A stretch of DNA of 64,000 nucleotides from NCBI GenBank assembly GCA_946902875.1, contig OX336348.1:14967741-15031740 (forward strand), in the 5' to 3' direction. This document shows positions 10,001 through 20,811 of this stretch, one piece after another. This DNA comes from Nematopogon swammerdamellus (taxonomy: Eukaryota; Arthropoda; Insecta; Lepidoptera; Adelidae). Position 1 is the stretch's first letter. Each line of letters opens with the position of its first letter. A model generated the notes under the pieces. The model had not been told where the DNA came from. It saw only the letters and a program-made list of their open reading frames with translations, and searched no databases. The position numbers were made by a program, and so were the translations under genes.

Positions 10001-10866
10001 TATATAAATATTGTTTTGTGATAAGTATGTCACACCACCCAGTACACGCCATGCACGTCACTGGTAAACTTTGAAAAACTTGTGTGATGTGCAGAGGCAG
10101 AGGCCCGGGCCTAGGGCGGCCAGATATTAGGGGCGGCCAATCTGTACCTGTTGCTGGAAACAGTGAGCGCAGGTACAGAATAGAAAGGGTGCCAGCCGGA
10201 GCAAGTGCGTGCGACGTGCGGGAGTAGTGAGCGCGGCGGCGGAGATGACGCACTTTTTACGCGGACAAAATAATTTAGTTATGACGATAAGGTCAATATT
10301 GCCGCAAAACTTATAAAAAATACTTTTGCTATATGTAAAATAAACCGAGAAATAATATATTTCTGGCAGTTTAAACCGAACGCAATACTGATTTTCGTAC
10401 AACTTCACATTTGTATGTATGCTGTAAACTTGAAGGGGGCGGCTGCATTGAATTGGGACGGCTGGTACTAAAAGGCCTAGGGCGGCTAAGGCTGCTAGTC
10501 CGCCTCTGGTGATGTGATGAATTCGTTGATCTTTCCTTCGTTCTGTTTCCGAGGTACCGCGTACCGCTTTCAGGCGCAGAACTTAAGAAGAAGTTTCTCT
10601 CGCCGACTCTGACGGTGGAACACCTGACGACGCTGACCCGCCGCGCCGGTACGTGGAGGCTGCGAAGCGAAGAACTCAAGTAGAGGAGGGCTGGGGCACC
10701 AGATCGTACTGGGTGTCCAAGGTGGCCGTGTCGGCCTTCAGCGAAGTCCAGCAGCCTTCAGCGAAATCGAAATAGCTCGTTCCGTTGTAATTAATTAGTA
10801 AAATTTATTAAAATGAATATTTTTCGATAATAAGGAAAATAAACACGTCTGACAGTTGACACGTCG
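10001..10866. other. Non-coding repeat-derived DNA
   Basis: No gene recognised. Contains GGCCTAGGGCGGC phrases near 10110 and 10478, which look like parts of one dispersed element. Short open frames here have no domains. Confidence 0.4.
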
Positions 10867-11190
10867 TTTTTTTTTTTTTTTTAAATTAAATAAAAAATGA
10901 AATGGACAAGTCAAAGTTATAAAATCACACAATATATAAAATCAGAAAATAAGAATAAAAAAAAATAAAAAAAATTATGTATACACATATCACATATCAT
11001 CTCGTAATTAATTAAATTTATCAAAATCAAAATAAATTTTGAAATTATGAAATTAATAAAAAAAAAACTATCATTATACAATTACATTTAAAATTTACAA
11101 TCATTACAATAAAATAAAATAAAATATTTATAAAAAATTAAATTAAATTAAAACTAAGACTAGAATAAAATATGCTAAATAGACTGCTGA

Positions 11191-12078
11191 CTACGTGTTT
11201 TTTGTACTTATTTGGTCAAAACTAAAAATCTTATTATCAAAATATTCATCAATACTATAAAAAGGCCTCGAAGCAAGGTAACTTCTTAATTTAGATCGAA
11301 AGACCCCGAAGCTACCAACCTGTGTCAGTTCTCTATTTAGATTATTGTACATTTTAACTCCCATGAATTTCTCGCTTTTGTAGAACAACTGACATTTTGG
11401 GTTATCACCCGCAATGTCATCCTTGTTTCTGAGGTTATGCCCCTTATTATTAACTGTTTTAAACTTACTTTTATTTTTAAATATGTTACACAATGTCATG
11501 AAAATATAGAGTGATATTACTGTTAGTATCTTTTGATTTACAAATAATGGTCTACACGTATCTCTAAATTTTGCACCTGTTATTATCCTAATAGCTTTTT
11601 TCTGCATTTTTAACACTTTTTGTATGTCTACACTACTTCCCCATACTTCGATGCCATACCTAAGTTTAGATTCTATGTATGCATAATAAATTTGCTTGAG
11701 CGTTTTATTTGTAGTTGTAGGTTTTAATGTTTTTAGTACATAACAGCCGCTTGCTATTTTATTTAGCAATTGCTCTATGTGAAATTGCCAGCTTAGTGTT
11801 TCGTCAATATTTATTCCTAAAAAATGTATACTGTTTACCGATTGTAAGTCTTTAATTTCCTCCGTTATACTTTGTTTGTCATAATTTAAGCTCTTCGAGA
11901 ATATCATAAAACATGTCTTTGTTTTGTTAAGTGCTAATTTGTTGCTACTAAACCACTGTTCCAGCTCGTTTACATTTTTTTTAATTTGCTTTGCTAATTC
12001 TTGTTTATTTTTAGACTCTATTATAGAGCTTGTATCGTCAGCAAAAAGAAATACTTTACCTGTGCTTATATTATCATT
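11191..12078 (-). pseudogene. LINE reverse transcriptase, C-terminal part (broken)
   Basis: Continues the RT of the same element after the insertion. The catalytic motif reads VFLFADDTS near 12040. The thumb and connection follow (WFSSNKLALNKTKT, FLGINIDETLSWQFHI), then the C-terminal region with YYAYIESKLRYGIEVWG and KMQKKAIRII typical of CR1/Jockey LINEs. The frame ends in a stop at 11191. The first ATG (11907) lies well inside the RT, so it is not a real start. The frame relation to the N-terminal part also needs a one-base shift. Confidence 0.8.
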
Positions 12079-12088
12079 TCAATCAGAT

Positions 12089-12454
12089 TTTCACTTTATA
12101 AATATATATATTTTTTAATTAAATACTAACAACTTTTTGTTGCTTTATTTTTATGTAAGTTTACTTTAGTTTATTTTTATGTATTTTTATGTTTTTATGT
12201 ATGTGCTGTTATTTTTATGTATGTGCTGTTATTTTTATGTTATTTTTATGTATACATGGTGAGTGGATCCACTCACCATGTATCCATAAAACCATCATTT
12301 GCTTTCTATTTCTATATAAAAAATAATAAAAAAAGAAGAAAATATTAAAAAACATATCTATCAAATCATTATATCTCACTTGACTGAAGACGCCACCGAC
12401 ATCGGGGCGAAATATTTCATTAATAAATGTGCTTTTTTATTATTATTAATATTA
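12089..12454. mobile_element. 366-bp insertion with 10-bp target duplication and a perfect 32-bp palindrome
   Basis: TCAATCAGAT occurs at 12079-12088 and 12455-12464, bracketing 366 bp that interrupt the RT between motif B and the ADD motif. The insert is A/T-rich with TTTTTATGT repeats (about 12150-12250) and a perfect 32-bp palindrome at 12252-12283 centred on GGATCC. Near its right end is CTGAAGA ... GGGGCGAAAT (12384-12412), which resembles hammerhead-type core boxes. It is non-coding: a SINE, retrozyme-like or Penelope-related fragment, or a MITE. Confidence 0.75.
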
Positions 12455-12464
12455 TCAATCAGAT

Positions 12465-13605
12465 CATTTACAAAAATCAAAAAAAGCAGTGGGCCCAGCA
12501 CAGATCCTTGGGGGACTCCACATTTAATATAGGCACTGTCTGAATTAACTTTAACTATTGCTCTTTTATTTTCGTTTACTACCTGTAGTTCTATATACTG
12601 CTTTCTTTTTTCCAGATATGATTTAAAAAACTGTTGTTGTATTCCCCGTAGACCATAAAATTCTTACTTGTATAGCAAAATTTCATGGTCTACGCAGTCA
12701 AATGCTTTGCTGAGGTCACAGAAAACCCCAGCACAGTGGAGCTTTTCATTATGGGCATTTATAACATTTGATATTAGCTTATTTACGGCGTCTATTGTTG
12801 ATTTAGATTTTCTATATCCAAACTGATAATTTGTAAAAAACATATTTTTTTCAAAGTATTCAGTTAGTCTATCAGCTACAACTTTTTCAAATATCTTAGA
12901 TACTGGTGACAATATTGATATTGGCCTATAGTTGGATGGGTCTTTTTTATCCCATTTTTTGAATATTGGGATTATCTTTGCAATTTTGAGTTCATTTGGA
13001 TATACTCCATCTTCCAAACATCTATTTATAATATAAGATAATGGTTTGCAAATACAGTATTTTACTTCTTTTATTAATTTAGTCGGAATATTGTCATAGC
13101 CTACAGAACTTGTATTTTTCAAGGAATTAATTATCTTGATAATTTCTGTCTCGTTTGTAGGTTCCATGTAAAACGATTTTCTATTGTTAATTATTTTATT
13201 TTGTAGCATAATTTTGTATTCATTTTTAGTAATTGGTTGAGTGTTATTTGCCCTACTTTTTATTGATGTTTTCAGTCCAACATTCGTAAAATATTTGTTT
13301 AATTCATTCGCAACTTCTATATTTTCAGTCACTTCTTTTCCATCTATTTGTAGTTTTATGTTATCTCTTTGTTCTTTTTTGTTTTGATTAGTATCTCTTT
13401 GTATTATTTTCCAAGTGGTTTTAATTTTGTTTGATGATTCTTGTATTTCCTTATTGTTGCACAAGCTCTTAGCTTTTCTAATAATTTTTCTAAATAAACT
13501 ATTGTATTTTTTATATGTTATTTCTAAATTGGCGCATTTTTTTGTTTTAAGGCTTATGCACATATTTCTTTTCACATTACTCGATATTCTTGTCCCTTTT
13601 GTCAT
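12465..13605 (-). pseudogene. LINE reverse transcriptase, N-terminal part (broken)
   Basis: The frame 13605-12664 has the RT entry region (KIIPIFKKWDKKDPSNYRPI), KIFEKVVADRL, and motif A as FCDLSKAFDCVDHEIL. It ends at a TAA, but the same frame resumes immediately and runs through GVPQGSVLGPLLFLIF (motif B) to about 12465, so a single nonsense change separates the two. The TAA most likely replaced a leucine codon. Beyond 12465 the frame is destroyed by a 366-bp insertion. Non-functional; the family is CR1/Jockey-like by its motif wording. Confidence 0.8.
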
Positions 13606-13634
13606 CCATTTTCTCTGTCTATTTTTTATTATGT

Positions 13635-13680
<46 letters not shown>

Positions 13681-13930
13681 TGTTTCCGAACTAGCTAACT
13701 AGATTTTATGGGGAAATCATTCTTCTATAATACTTGTAAATATTTTATTGAAAATATTATATTGAGAGTTAGGTGTTTCTTCACACGCAATTTCTGACCA
13801 ATCTTCTTCAATAATTTTATTATGAAACTTTTGCATATTTTTTCTTCCAAAATTTCTTTGATTTTGTTTATATATTACTTCTTGCGACTTTTCTTTTTTC
13901 TTTCTAATGATATTATTATACTATCGTGTT

Positions 13931-15200
13931 CCGTGGTTAACGTTATTTTGGTCATGATGTAAGTAATAAATACGCAGAAATTATATTAAGCTATACTCAC
14001 AACGATGTCATGCAAAAGATAGGCTAAACTGCATTTGGCCTTTCATCACCATTTTTTTTTAAATCCAGTCGAAACTTAAAAAATTCATATCTCGCAATGT
14101 TATTTTTGTCGGTTGGTCGCTTTCTGCATAACAACAGCCAATTATCGCGCAATTTAACTTTGACTTTCTTGCCGCCCGGCCCCCGGTTCAGTCTCGCTTC
14201 GGCGTTCGAACGGGGAACCCGTGTCGCTTGCGCTCAGCACACACGATTATTTACGCAACGTATTTAGGGTAAATGTCATATTTGCCAGCCAGCAGAAATT
14301 AGTTTAAGTTTGACTATTTTTTGTGGTGTAAGAAGAAAGGTGGAAACGTAGTAATGGGAAATGAATGTACTATGTAAATAATACACAAAAACACAAAATA
14401 TTTCGGCCCTTTATGGACCGCCCTCAGTTGATTAAATTTATATTATATATAATATAGATCATAGATTTTGGAAGAGGCGGCAGAGGTGTGTCAGGATCGT
14501 GGCAATTAGAGATCCGTTGTCTCTGCCTACCCCACCGAGAAACAGGCGTGACGCTATGTATGTATGTATTTTTATATATTATTTTTATTATAATTTTTTT
14601 TATTTTATATTATTTTGTGCTAAAATACTAACAATACATATTAGGTATGTTTGGACAAAATGGTCACCCATTTACGCGTTTGACAGCATGCACGGTACCG
14701 ATACCACAGATTACACAATAGTTACTTCGTAACAGATAAATCACTCCATAGAAAAAGTTCTATACCTACGGCTTTAATAGCCTACAGTTTACGTCGCCAG
14801 TCGTTGCGTGCGAAAATGTACCTAAACGAAAGAGCGTAAAGTGATTATTGCTTTGCGGCCGCGTGGCCTTGAAGCAACCTCGGTGACGCTAGGGCTGCTA
14901 CTTTCGATAAAAATATAAATCATTACACAATATAATATTATAAAGAGGAAATATGTGTGAATGTTTGTTCGTGAGCTACAGCTCATATTTAAAAATGTTT
15001 TTTACTGTTAGATAGGTACCTATATTTTTTGACGTGATAACGTCTTATAAATTGATGAATACCGGCTGCACGCACGAAAAAGTGTCACGTTCCATCTGAG
15101 CCTGTGTGTGCAAGCGAGAGCGCGTAACTTGCGATAGAGAGGCACAATCGGCCCAAGCGGCAGTGTTGCCAAACGTACGGTAATTGCCGTATCGTACGGT
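13931..15200. other. Non-coding DNA with old element fragments
   Basis: Includes GC-rich stretches (about 14170-14240) and a 5' Helitron-like start near 14919 (TCATTACACAATATAATATT, plus strand). No intact gene. The separate RTE-like fragment at 14467-14560 is listed on its own. Confidence 0.4.
14467..14560 (+). pseudogene. Fragment of RTE-type LINE C-terminus
   Basis: A short match to the better-preserved fragment at 16963-17185: GGAAGAGGCGGCAGAGGTGT through GACGCTATGTATGTATG. It corresponds to the last 25 or so codons and the 3' end of that coding region. A one-base change removes a codon boundary. It then runs into a TATG microsatellite, as 3' ends of RTE-like elements often do. Confidence 0.5.
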
Positions 15201-15202
15201 AA

Positions 15203-15255
15203 TCGAGGCTAGAAATCGACAAATGTGCCGTACATTTGTCGATTTCTAGCCTCGA
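15203..15255. repeat. Perfect 24-bp hairpin
   Basis: 15203-15226 and 15232-15255 are exact reverse complements with a 5-base loop GCCGT. The flanks contain CGTACGG phrases in both orientations (about 15176-15200 and 15262-15285), so the inverted arrangement extends imperfectly outward. It could be the core of a small MITE. Confidence 0.8.
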
Positions 15256-15349
15256 TAGGGGTGCCGTACGAAAAAATACGGTAATAGCTGTGATTCTTTA
15301 TACTCATATCACGTAAAACTATCATCCGTAAACTGACTTTACAGACAAC

Positions 15350-15540
15350 CAGGCTCTGAATACGAATCCGTTCTCAAAATTTAAAAAAAGTGGCCGCCAT
15401 TTTGATCTTTTTTGTTACTGGACCGATTGCATTCAAAATCGACATCTGGGTGTCTGTGTGGGCTCTGAATACAAATCTGTAGTCAAAATTTAAAAAAATT
15501 GTCCGCCATTTTGAACTTTTCAGTTACTGGCAGGGACCGA
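15350..15540. repeat. Two tandem copies of a ~118-bp unit
   Basis: The phrase GGCTCTGAATAC...TCAAAATTTAAAAAAA...GCCGCCATTTTGA...GTTACTGG occurs twice in a row, starting near 15351 and 15465. It is non-coding and lies immediately before the AACCGGTT cluster. Confidence 0.6.
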
Positions 15541-15552
15541 AAAAGGTTCAAA

Positions 15553-15864
15553 AGAACCGGTTCGTAACCGGTTCGAAGGGGGTTCGAAATAGGTTACGGT
15601 TATTAAAGAACCGGTTCATAAAATAACTGGTTTAGGAACCGGTTTTCTGAACCGGTTCAAAAACCGATGAACCGGTTCTTCAAACGTGCCGGTTCCTCAG
15701 GTGGGTTCAAGAACCGGTTCGAAAGAACCCTTTAAGGACCAGTTTGCAGAATGGTTCTTAGAACCGGTTCGAAGGAACCCTTTTAAGAACCGGTTTGCAT
15801 GATGGTTATGAGAACCGGTTCTCGAACCGAGCTGCATAACCGGACTCGTTTAAGAACCGGTTCG
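15553..15864. promoter_or_regulatory. Cluster of eleven AACCGGTT palindromes
   Basis: Perfect AACCGGTT occurs at 15555, 15566, 15609, 15637, 15650, 15670, 15712, 15762, 15788, 15813 and 15855, usually within GAACCGGTTC, with a twelfth at 16224. AACCGGTT is the established core recognised by Grainyhead/CP2-family factors. One chance copy is expected per 65 kb, so the cluster is not random. Spacing is irregular and the first two are 11 bp apart. It may be a real binding platform or a degenerate minisatellite built on that decamer. No adjacent gene is visible. Confidence 0.6.
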
Positions 15865-16240
15865 TACAGTGGAGGTTTTTTCACGAAAATTTGTATATTG
15901 GTAGGTAGCGTATATCCCGGAGATTTTTTTTTTAGTGGTCAAGTTCGAGTCCAGCTGGCGTAAAGAGGGTTCCGTACCATCCCGTTTCCTGTGAGAACTA
16001 GACACTTCGTCATGAACTTTTGTTTTGGTCATAACTCGAGAACTACTGGTGCTAGACCTATCGTGTTGGTACTCAAACTTCAGGTCTCGGTGAGATCTAT
16101 CCATCTGTCACATGAACTTTTGTTTTGGTTATAACTAGAGAAACACTGCTAAAAAAATTCTCCGGGATATACGCTACCTAACAATATACAAAGTTTCGTA
16201 AAAAAATCCTCCTTCTCTGTACGAACCGGTTCTTCCGGTA
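15845..16240. mobile_element. ~390-bp foldback MITE-like element
   Basis: The left end (AAGAACCGGTTCGTACAG at about 15852) and right end (its complement at about 16217) are inverted. The inverted similarity continues inward through GGTAGCGTATATCCCGGAGA (15899-15920) and its complement near 16163-16185. Arms are about 85 bp. The interior carries two direct copies of CATGAACTTTTGTTTTGGT (16012 and 16110). It is non-coding. The terminal arms contain AACCGGTT, linking it to the neighbouring cluster. Confidence 0.65.
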
Positions 16241-16960
16241 AGTTAAAAATGGCGGCCACTTTTTTTAAATCGCGAAATTAATAAAACACAATGAATATTA
16301 TTTTCGTACCCAGGAACGTAAATAATCGATTCCAGTTTCGAAGCGGAAACGCACGGCTGTTGGCAGCCCACTGAATTATAATTTAATTATAATTTAATTT
16401 AAAAATTTAAATAAGTATAAATTGAATAGTTTAGAGACTCTATTTAAAATACGAAGAATTTGAAAGTAAAATTTTCACAAAATTTTAAATATTTCTGTAA
16501 CTGTATTACTCACGTGGTCTTATGTAAGAACAATATTATAAAACACTTAATTACCTTTAATTTGACACCTCACACATGTATATAAGCCTCACAGTTTCGA
16601 AATAATTTGCAGTTTTCAAAATGCGGCGGCCGCCATTTTGATGACGTCATATCTGGGGATCCAGGCACTCTACAGCTTGTGTCCCGACGGTTTTTAATAT
16701 AAAATAACATGTTTATTAACATGATAAAAGTTGGTGCTGGTATCACTAAGTGAACTATTTTGACCTTATTTGAAGCTAAGAGAAGGGACTATACGCCGGC
16801 GGTACACCGGGCGGTAGGTAGAGTGCGTGAGGCCTGCCGATACTGCCTACTCGACCGTTTTGCTCGAACTCGATCGTCGAATACAAACGCCACGGTTATC
16901 TGTCTGTGATCTGTGATGGATGACTGATTACACCTTATAACGAAAGAAATTTATGAAGCA
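16241..16960. other. Non-coding DNA
   Basis: A/T-rich with a GCGGCCGCCATTTTGATGAC phrase near 16624 related to the phrase near 15390. No coding seen until the RTE-like fragment at 16963. Confidence 0.4.
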
Positions 16961-16962
16961 AA

Positions 16963-17185
16963 TGTGAGTGGAAGAGTCGGGAAGGGTCGCCCTAGACGCA
17001 CGTACCTGGACCAGATCGGGCATGTGCTCAAAAAGGGGCAAGTGCTTAGTACCCGTAACCGACGAGCATGCATGAAGAACATTATGGGAGTGGAAGAGGC
17101 GGCAGAGGTGTGTCAGGATCGTGGCACGTGGAGATCCGTTGTCTCTGCCTACCCCACCGGGAAACAGGCGTGACGCTATGTAATA
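16963..17185 (+). pseudogene. RTE-type LINE C-terminal fragment
   Basis: An open frame of 69 codons, in phase with upstream EANV, reads [17 protein letters not shown], then [16 protein letters not shown], then WRSVVSAYP before a stop. This RPR(R/Q)TYLDQI...W...V..AYP pattern is the conserved tail of RTE-like endonuclease-RT proteins. The RT itself is missing, so this is a heavily 5'-truncated copy. The following GTGACGCTATGTAATAATAT corresponds to its 3' end. Confidence 0.55.
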
Positions 17186-17237
17186 ATATTATAGCTAATA
17201 TGCAATTAAAGTAGTACCTAATCAAAAGGTTTCTATG

Positions 17238-17383
17238 TGAGGCCGGTACTTATAAAAACCAACACATATTACCCCGTGCAGGTCGTAAAAAGGCTACTAA
17301 GGGATAAGGACAAGATGGCGTGCTAAAGGGCGATAGGATAGCCACCTCTCACCTTGGCGCGGTCGTTCCACCGAGTCAATGTC
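17238..17383 (+). repeat. Left part of a split dispersed repeat
   Basis: Matches the minus-strand repeat at 5850-6182 from GGCCGGTACTTA to CACCGAGTCAATGTC. It is cut at 17383 and resumes at 20074 (ATGTCTACGTGCC...). Comparison with the intact copy at 6 kb shows that the two parts were contiguous before the 2.7-kb insertion. Confidence 0.75.
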
Positions 17384-18424
17384 GTTCCTTCCACTCTGCA
17401 CTACCAAGCTGCACTACCAGTAGTGCTGTTTGGAATTTTTTTTCCCATCTGCACTACTGTACTACCGGCTGCGAAACTGGTAGTGTCGTTTGGAATTATT
17501 TCTTCCCGTTTGCACTACTGAGTAGTAGTGCACAATGGAATTTTGAAGAGCCTTACTTTTTCATTCCCAACTGCACTACCACAAGATTGTGTATTAATTT
17601 CAATGATTTCGTCCTTTGTTTTCATTTGGTCACATTTTCAAATGGTCAGACTTTCAAATGGTCAGATTTGGTACAATTAAACACATAATCTGAAATTAAT
17701 ATTTTACAAAATCTTTTAAATGATACCGCTGGTCGAAACCTTATGGTGACGTCATGTTTGGTAATGTTTCATAATAAATAACTTATATAAAATTATGGAA
17801 AACTCCTTTCAATTTCGGCTGCCCTGGTACTTTAGAACGGTTCCCAGTAGTCCTACCAAGTAGTCTTTCGGGTTTCCACTTTAATTACGGTGACTCTATT
17901 CTGACCATTTGAATATAAATTGCTCAAAAATTAACAAAAGGCGGACTTAAAGACTAAAGGCATTATCTGCCAGTCATGTCTGGGATTGTGAGTAGGGTAG
18001 ATGGGTAGTGCGGGAAATTAAATGAGAGATTTTTTTCTTTTAAATAGTATAATAATAAACAATAAAACATAAATAATATTAATGACATCCAACTAAATAC
18101 ATTTATTAATTATGTTATTAATACAATTATTAAGTATGTTTCTTTAGTTATTAGTATTACTTTTTTGTTATTTATTAAATAAAGAATGAATCTTCACGAC
18201 GTAAAAAAAAAAATTATGTTATATTTATATTTTTCTGGAAATAAAATATTTGATTTTTTGTTGTTGTTGTGTTGTTTAATCTGATATACACTCCGGAAAA
18301 AACCATAGCACCAAATATTCGTATACACAATCTTTTGGTAGTGCAGTTGGAAATGAAAGAGTAAGGTTCTTTAAAATTACATTGTGCACTACTACTTGGT
18401 AGTGCAAACGGGAAGAAATAATTC

Positions 18425-19951
18425 AAAGACAAAGACAAAGACAAATCATTTATTGCAATTTTATTTTTGTAGAGTATTTTTACATTGATCGCCTGCCTGG
18501 GTTGTACATGAGTGCTACTACAAAATGCCTGGGTAGGCATGCAACACAGCACTAACACTACTCTCTCGTGCGTGAGAGTTGCGCAATACTGAATCAATTA
18601 CCTATGTATAAATCAACAATTATTAAATAGGTGCCTAATTAACACTCATACTGAATAAGATAAAATATAAATTAAATTAAATCAAAATAAATTTTCGTAT
18701 ACATACAATTGATTAAGTGGGCCAGTACATATAAATTCACCATTACAATTTTAAAAAATCTTCCACTTTATAAAAACATTCTTTCATCAGCCAGTCATAT
18801 AATTTCTTTTCAAATTGTTTTAGATTCAGTTGGCTGATTTCCTCCGGAATCTTATTATATATTTTTGTCGCCATGTAATAGATGCTCTTTATATATACAT
18901 TTGTTCGAGGAAGCGTACTGAGCAGATTTCCCATTCTTCTTGTATTGTAGTTGTGTATAGTACTAGCTGTTTAATATTTAGGGTTTTTCTAAATACACAA
19001 GTTTCATATATGTACAGGCAAGGCACTGTTAAAAGTTTTGATTCCTTAAAAAGTGGTTTACAACTATCAGATTGCTTCACATTACAAATTGTTCTTATAA
19101 ACTTCTTTTGTAATATAAATATTTTGTGTGAATTTGTGGAGTTACACCAAAATATTAATCCATACCGTAAATTGGAAGATATGTAGCCATGATAAGCCGC
19201 GACAGCTGTATTCACACATGAGGATTGTCTTAGTCGTTTTAAAGCAAACACAAATCTACTGATTTTTCCTTCAAGCAATTCTATGTGATTTTTCCAATTA
19301 CAATTACAATCAACCGTAACCCCAAGGAACTTTATATATTTTACTTCCTCTACTTTTCCCCCCCTATATTCTATTTCTAAAGGTAAACCTTTACCAAGGA
19401 TATTATAATTTAGTTTTATCGATGTTTATTATTAAATTGTTATTTTCTAACCATGAAATTATTTTTTCTATTGCCCTATTAATATCAAATTCAAATTCTT
19501 TTGCGTTTTCTTTTGATCCTTTTATTATAAAAAGTACTATCATCTGCGAATAAAACCATTTGGTGTTCCACTGTCAGTGGTAAATCATTAATATATAGTA
19601 AAAACAACAGTGGCCCCAATATACTCCCCTGTGGCACACCATACTTGACAAACTTATATGGGGATCTGTAGTTATTTACTTGTTTTGTTTTTGAACATAA
19701 TCTGGATATTTCTATGCATTGTTTTCTGTTGCATAAGTAAGATCCGAGCCATTGATATACATTGCCTCGAAGGCCATACTTTTCTAATTTGGCCATTAAT
19801 ACCTCATGTGATACAAAGTCAAAAGCTTTTGTCATATCCATGAATACTGTTGCTACAGGATTTTTTTCATTCATACTATCAGTGATACATTTCATTAGAT
19901 CGTATACGGCTAATTTTCTAAACGACATTTCCCGATCGTATACGGCTAATG
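18425..19951 (-). mobile_element. 5'-truncated CR1-like LINE nested in the right TIR
   Basis: The insert interrupts the right TIR exactly between GTTTGGAA and AATTATTTC, which are adjacent in the left TIR. Its 3' end (minus strand) is a short CTTTGT repeat tail (18425-18445), the microsatellite tail typical of CR1-group LINEs. Its 5' end lies near 19951, where an imperfect 35-bp tandem duplication containing CGTATACGGCTAAT occurs. Only RT and C-terminal coding remain. Confidence 0.85.
18743..19905 (-). pseudogene. LINE reverse transcriptase remnant (frameshifted)
   Basis: From the 5' side the frame has motif A (VFMDMTKAFDFVSHEVL), KLEKYGLRGNVYQWLGSYL, motif B (YGVPQGSILGPLLFLLYI) and the catalytic VLFADDST near 19540. 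It then shifts frame near 19510. Later blocks ISRFVFALKRLRQ, YHGYISSNLRYGLIFW and the C-terminal YYMATKIYNKIPEEI lie in other frames at 19278-18889 and 18934-18743. At least two frameshifts are needed, so this copy is dead. The family wording is CR1-like and similar to, but distinct from, the LINE at 10.9-13.9 kb. Confidence 0.8.
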
Positions 19952-20073
19952 TTCCAAACGACACTACCGGTTTCGCAGCTGGTAGTACAGTAGTGCAGAT
20001 GGGAAAAAAAATTCCAAACAGCACTACTGGTAGTGCAGCTTGGTAGTGCAGAGTGGAAGGAACGGTCAATGTC

Positions 20074-20240
20074 ATGTCTACGTGCCTTCCTTGCTGCTCG
20101 ATAGTTATAATTATTATATTGTCTGAATATTTTGATAAACATGGCGTTCAATGTTGTGACGTACTTTACGAGAGTCCTTGCAGCACAACACCGATTACGA
20201 TATCCCCGTTTGTCACTATACAGCGTGTGGTCTGTGGTAC
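20074..20240 (+). repeat. Right part of the split dispersed repeat
   Basis: Continues the repeat cut at 17383, from ATGTCTACGTGCCTTCC to GATATCCCCGTTTGTCACTA, matching the complement of 5850-6020. Confidence 0.7.
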
Positions 20241-20811
20241 GTAAGTATGTAAAAAATATAAGGTTTGATAATTTTATTACTTATAGAGTACCTACCCGGC
20301 CGACAACAGTGCAGGTCACCCTAACAAAATCGCTTAGATCTCGCGCGGTGGGGAAGTGGGGGTGAAATTGAAATTTGAGCTGAGGTAGCATGGGCTCTTA
20401 ACCTGGACTATTACTTGGCTTAGCATAGTTCGTTCTAAGCGTTAGTCTCGACTACGAGAGTCCTGTACAAAATGTTAGTGAACTTTAATCGGACTCGTGC
20501 TTAGCTTAGACAGTGCTAAGCTTCGAGCTTTGGAACGACTATGAATGTCAGCCTTAGTCTATTTACATATGTTTCACAATGTTAGTTTTCCATTCGCTCA
20601 GTGCACTCCTGTCCCCTGAGCTACGTGCAGAGCATGTCTCGCACACGCCACCCGTATGCACACTCACGTCCGTCGCCTACAAACATATTTATGTAACAAA
20701 ATACACCAATTATGATTTATTTATTACTAGCTGACCCGGCGAACTTCGTACCGCCTCAGAGTCAATAAATATTATGTTAACTTATTTGCTGATTTAATTT
20801 CTGTTTTGTAT
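20241..20811. other. Non-coding DNA with a Helitron 3' end
   Basis: Contains the complement of a phrase from about 4030 (near 20382). A minus-strand Helitron-like 3' terminus lies at 20727-20750: on the minus strand GTTCGCCGGGTCAGCTAG followed by T. The corresponding 5' end was not found. No gene. Confidence 0.5.

Larger units (their letters stand above)
10867..13930 (-). mobile_element. 5'-truncated CR1/Jockey-group LINE
   Basis: The 3' end is marked by a poly-A tail on the minus strand (T-run at 10867-10884 on the plus strand). The coding remains cover the end of the endonuclease linker, the RT and the C-terminal region. The endonuclease domain is absent, and similarity stops near 13930, so the copy is 5'-truncated as usual for target-primed integration. 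Defects: TGA in the linker near 13715, a 39-base poly-A insertion near 13640-13678, an in-frame TAA at about 12661, and a 366-bp insertion at 12089-12454. Confidence 0.8.
17384..20064. mobile_element. Non-autonomous long-TIR DNA transposon (MULE/hAT-like)
   Basis: The termini start GTTCCTTCCACTCTGCACTA on both strands, with terminal inverted repeats of about 230 bp (17384-17615 on the left; on the right the arm is interrupted by a LINE and completed at 18290-18424). The flanks carry a 9-bp duplication GTCAATGTC (17375-17383 and 20065-20073). A 9-bp duplication with long TIRs suggests Mutator-like elements; 8-bp hAT-type is the alternative. The interior 17616-18289 is A/T-rich with no transposase, so it is non-autonomous. 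Confidence 0.8.
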
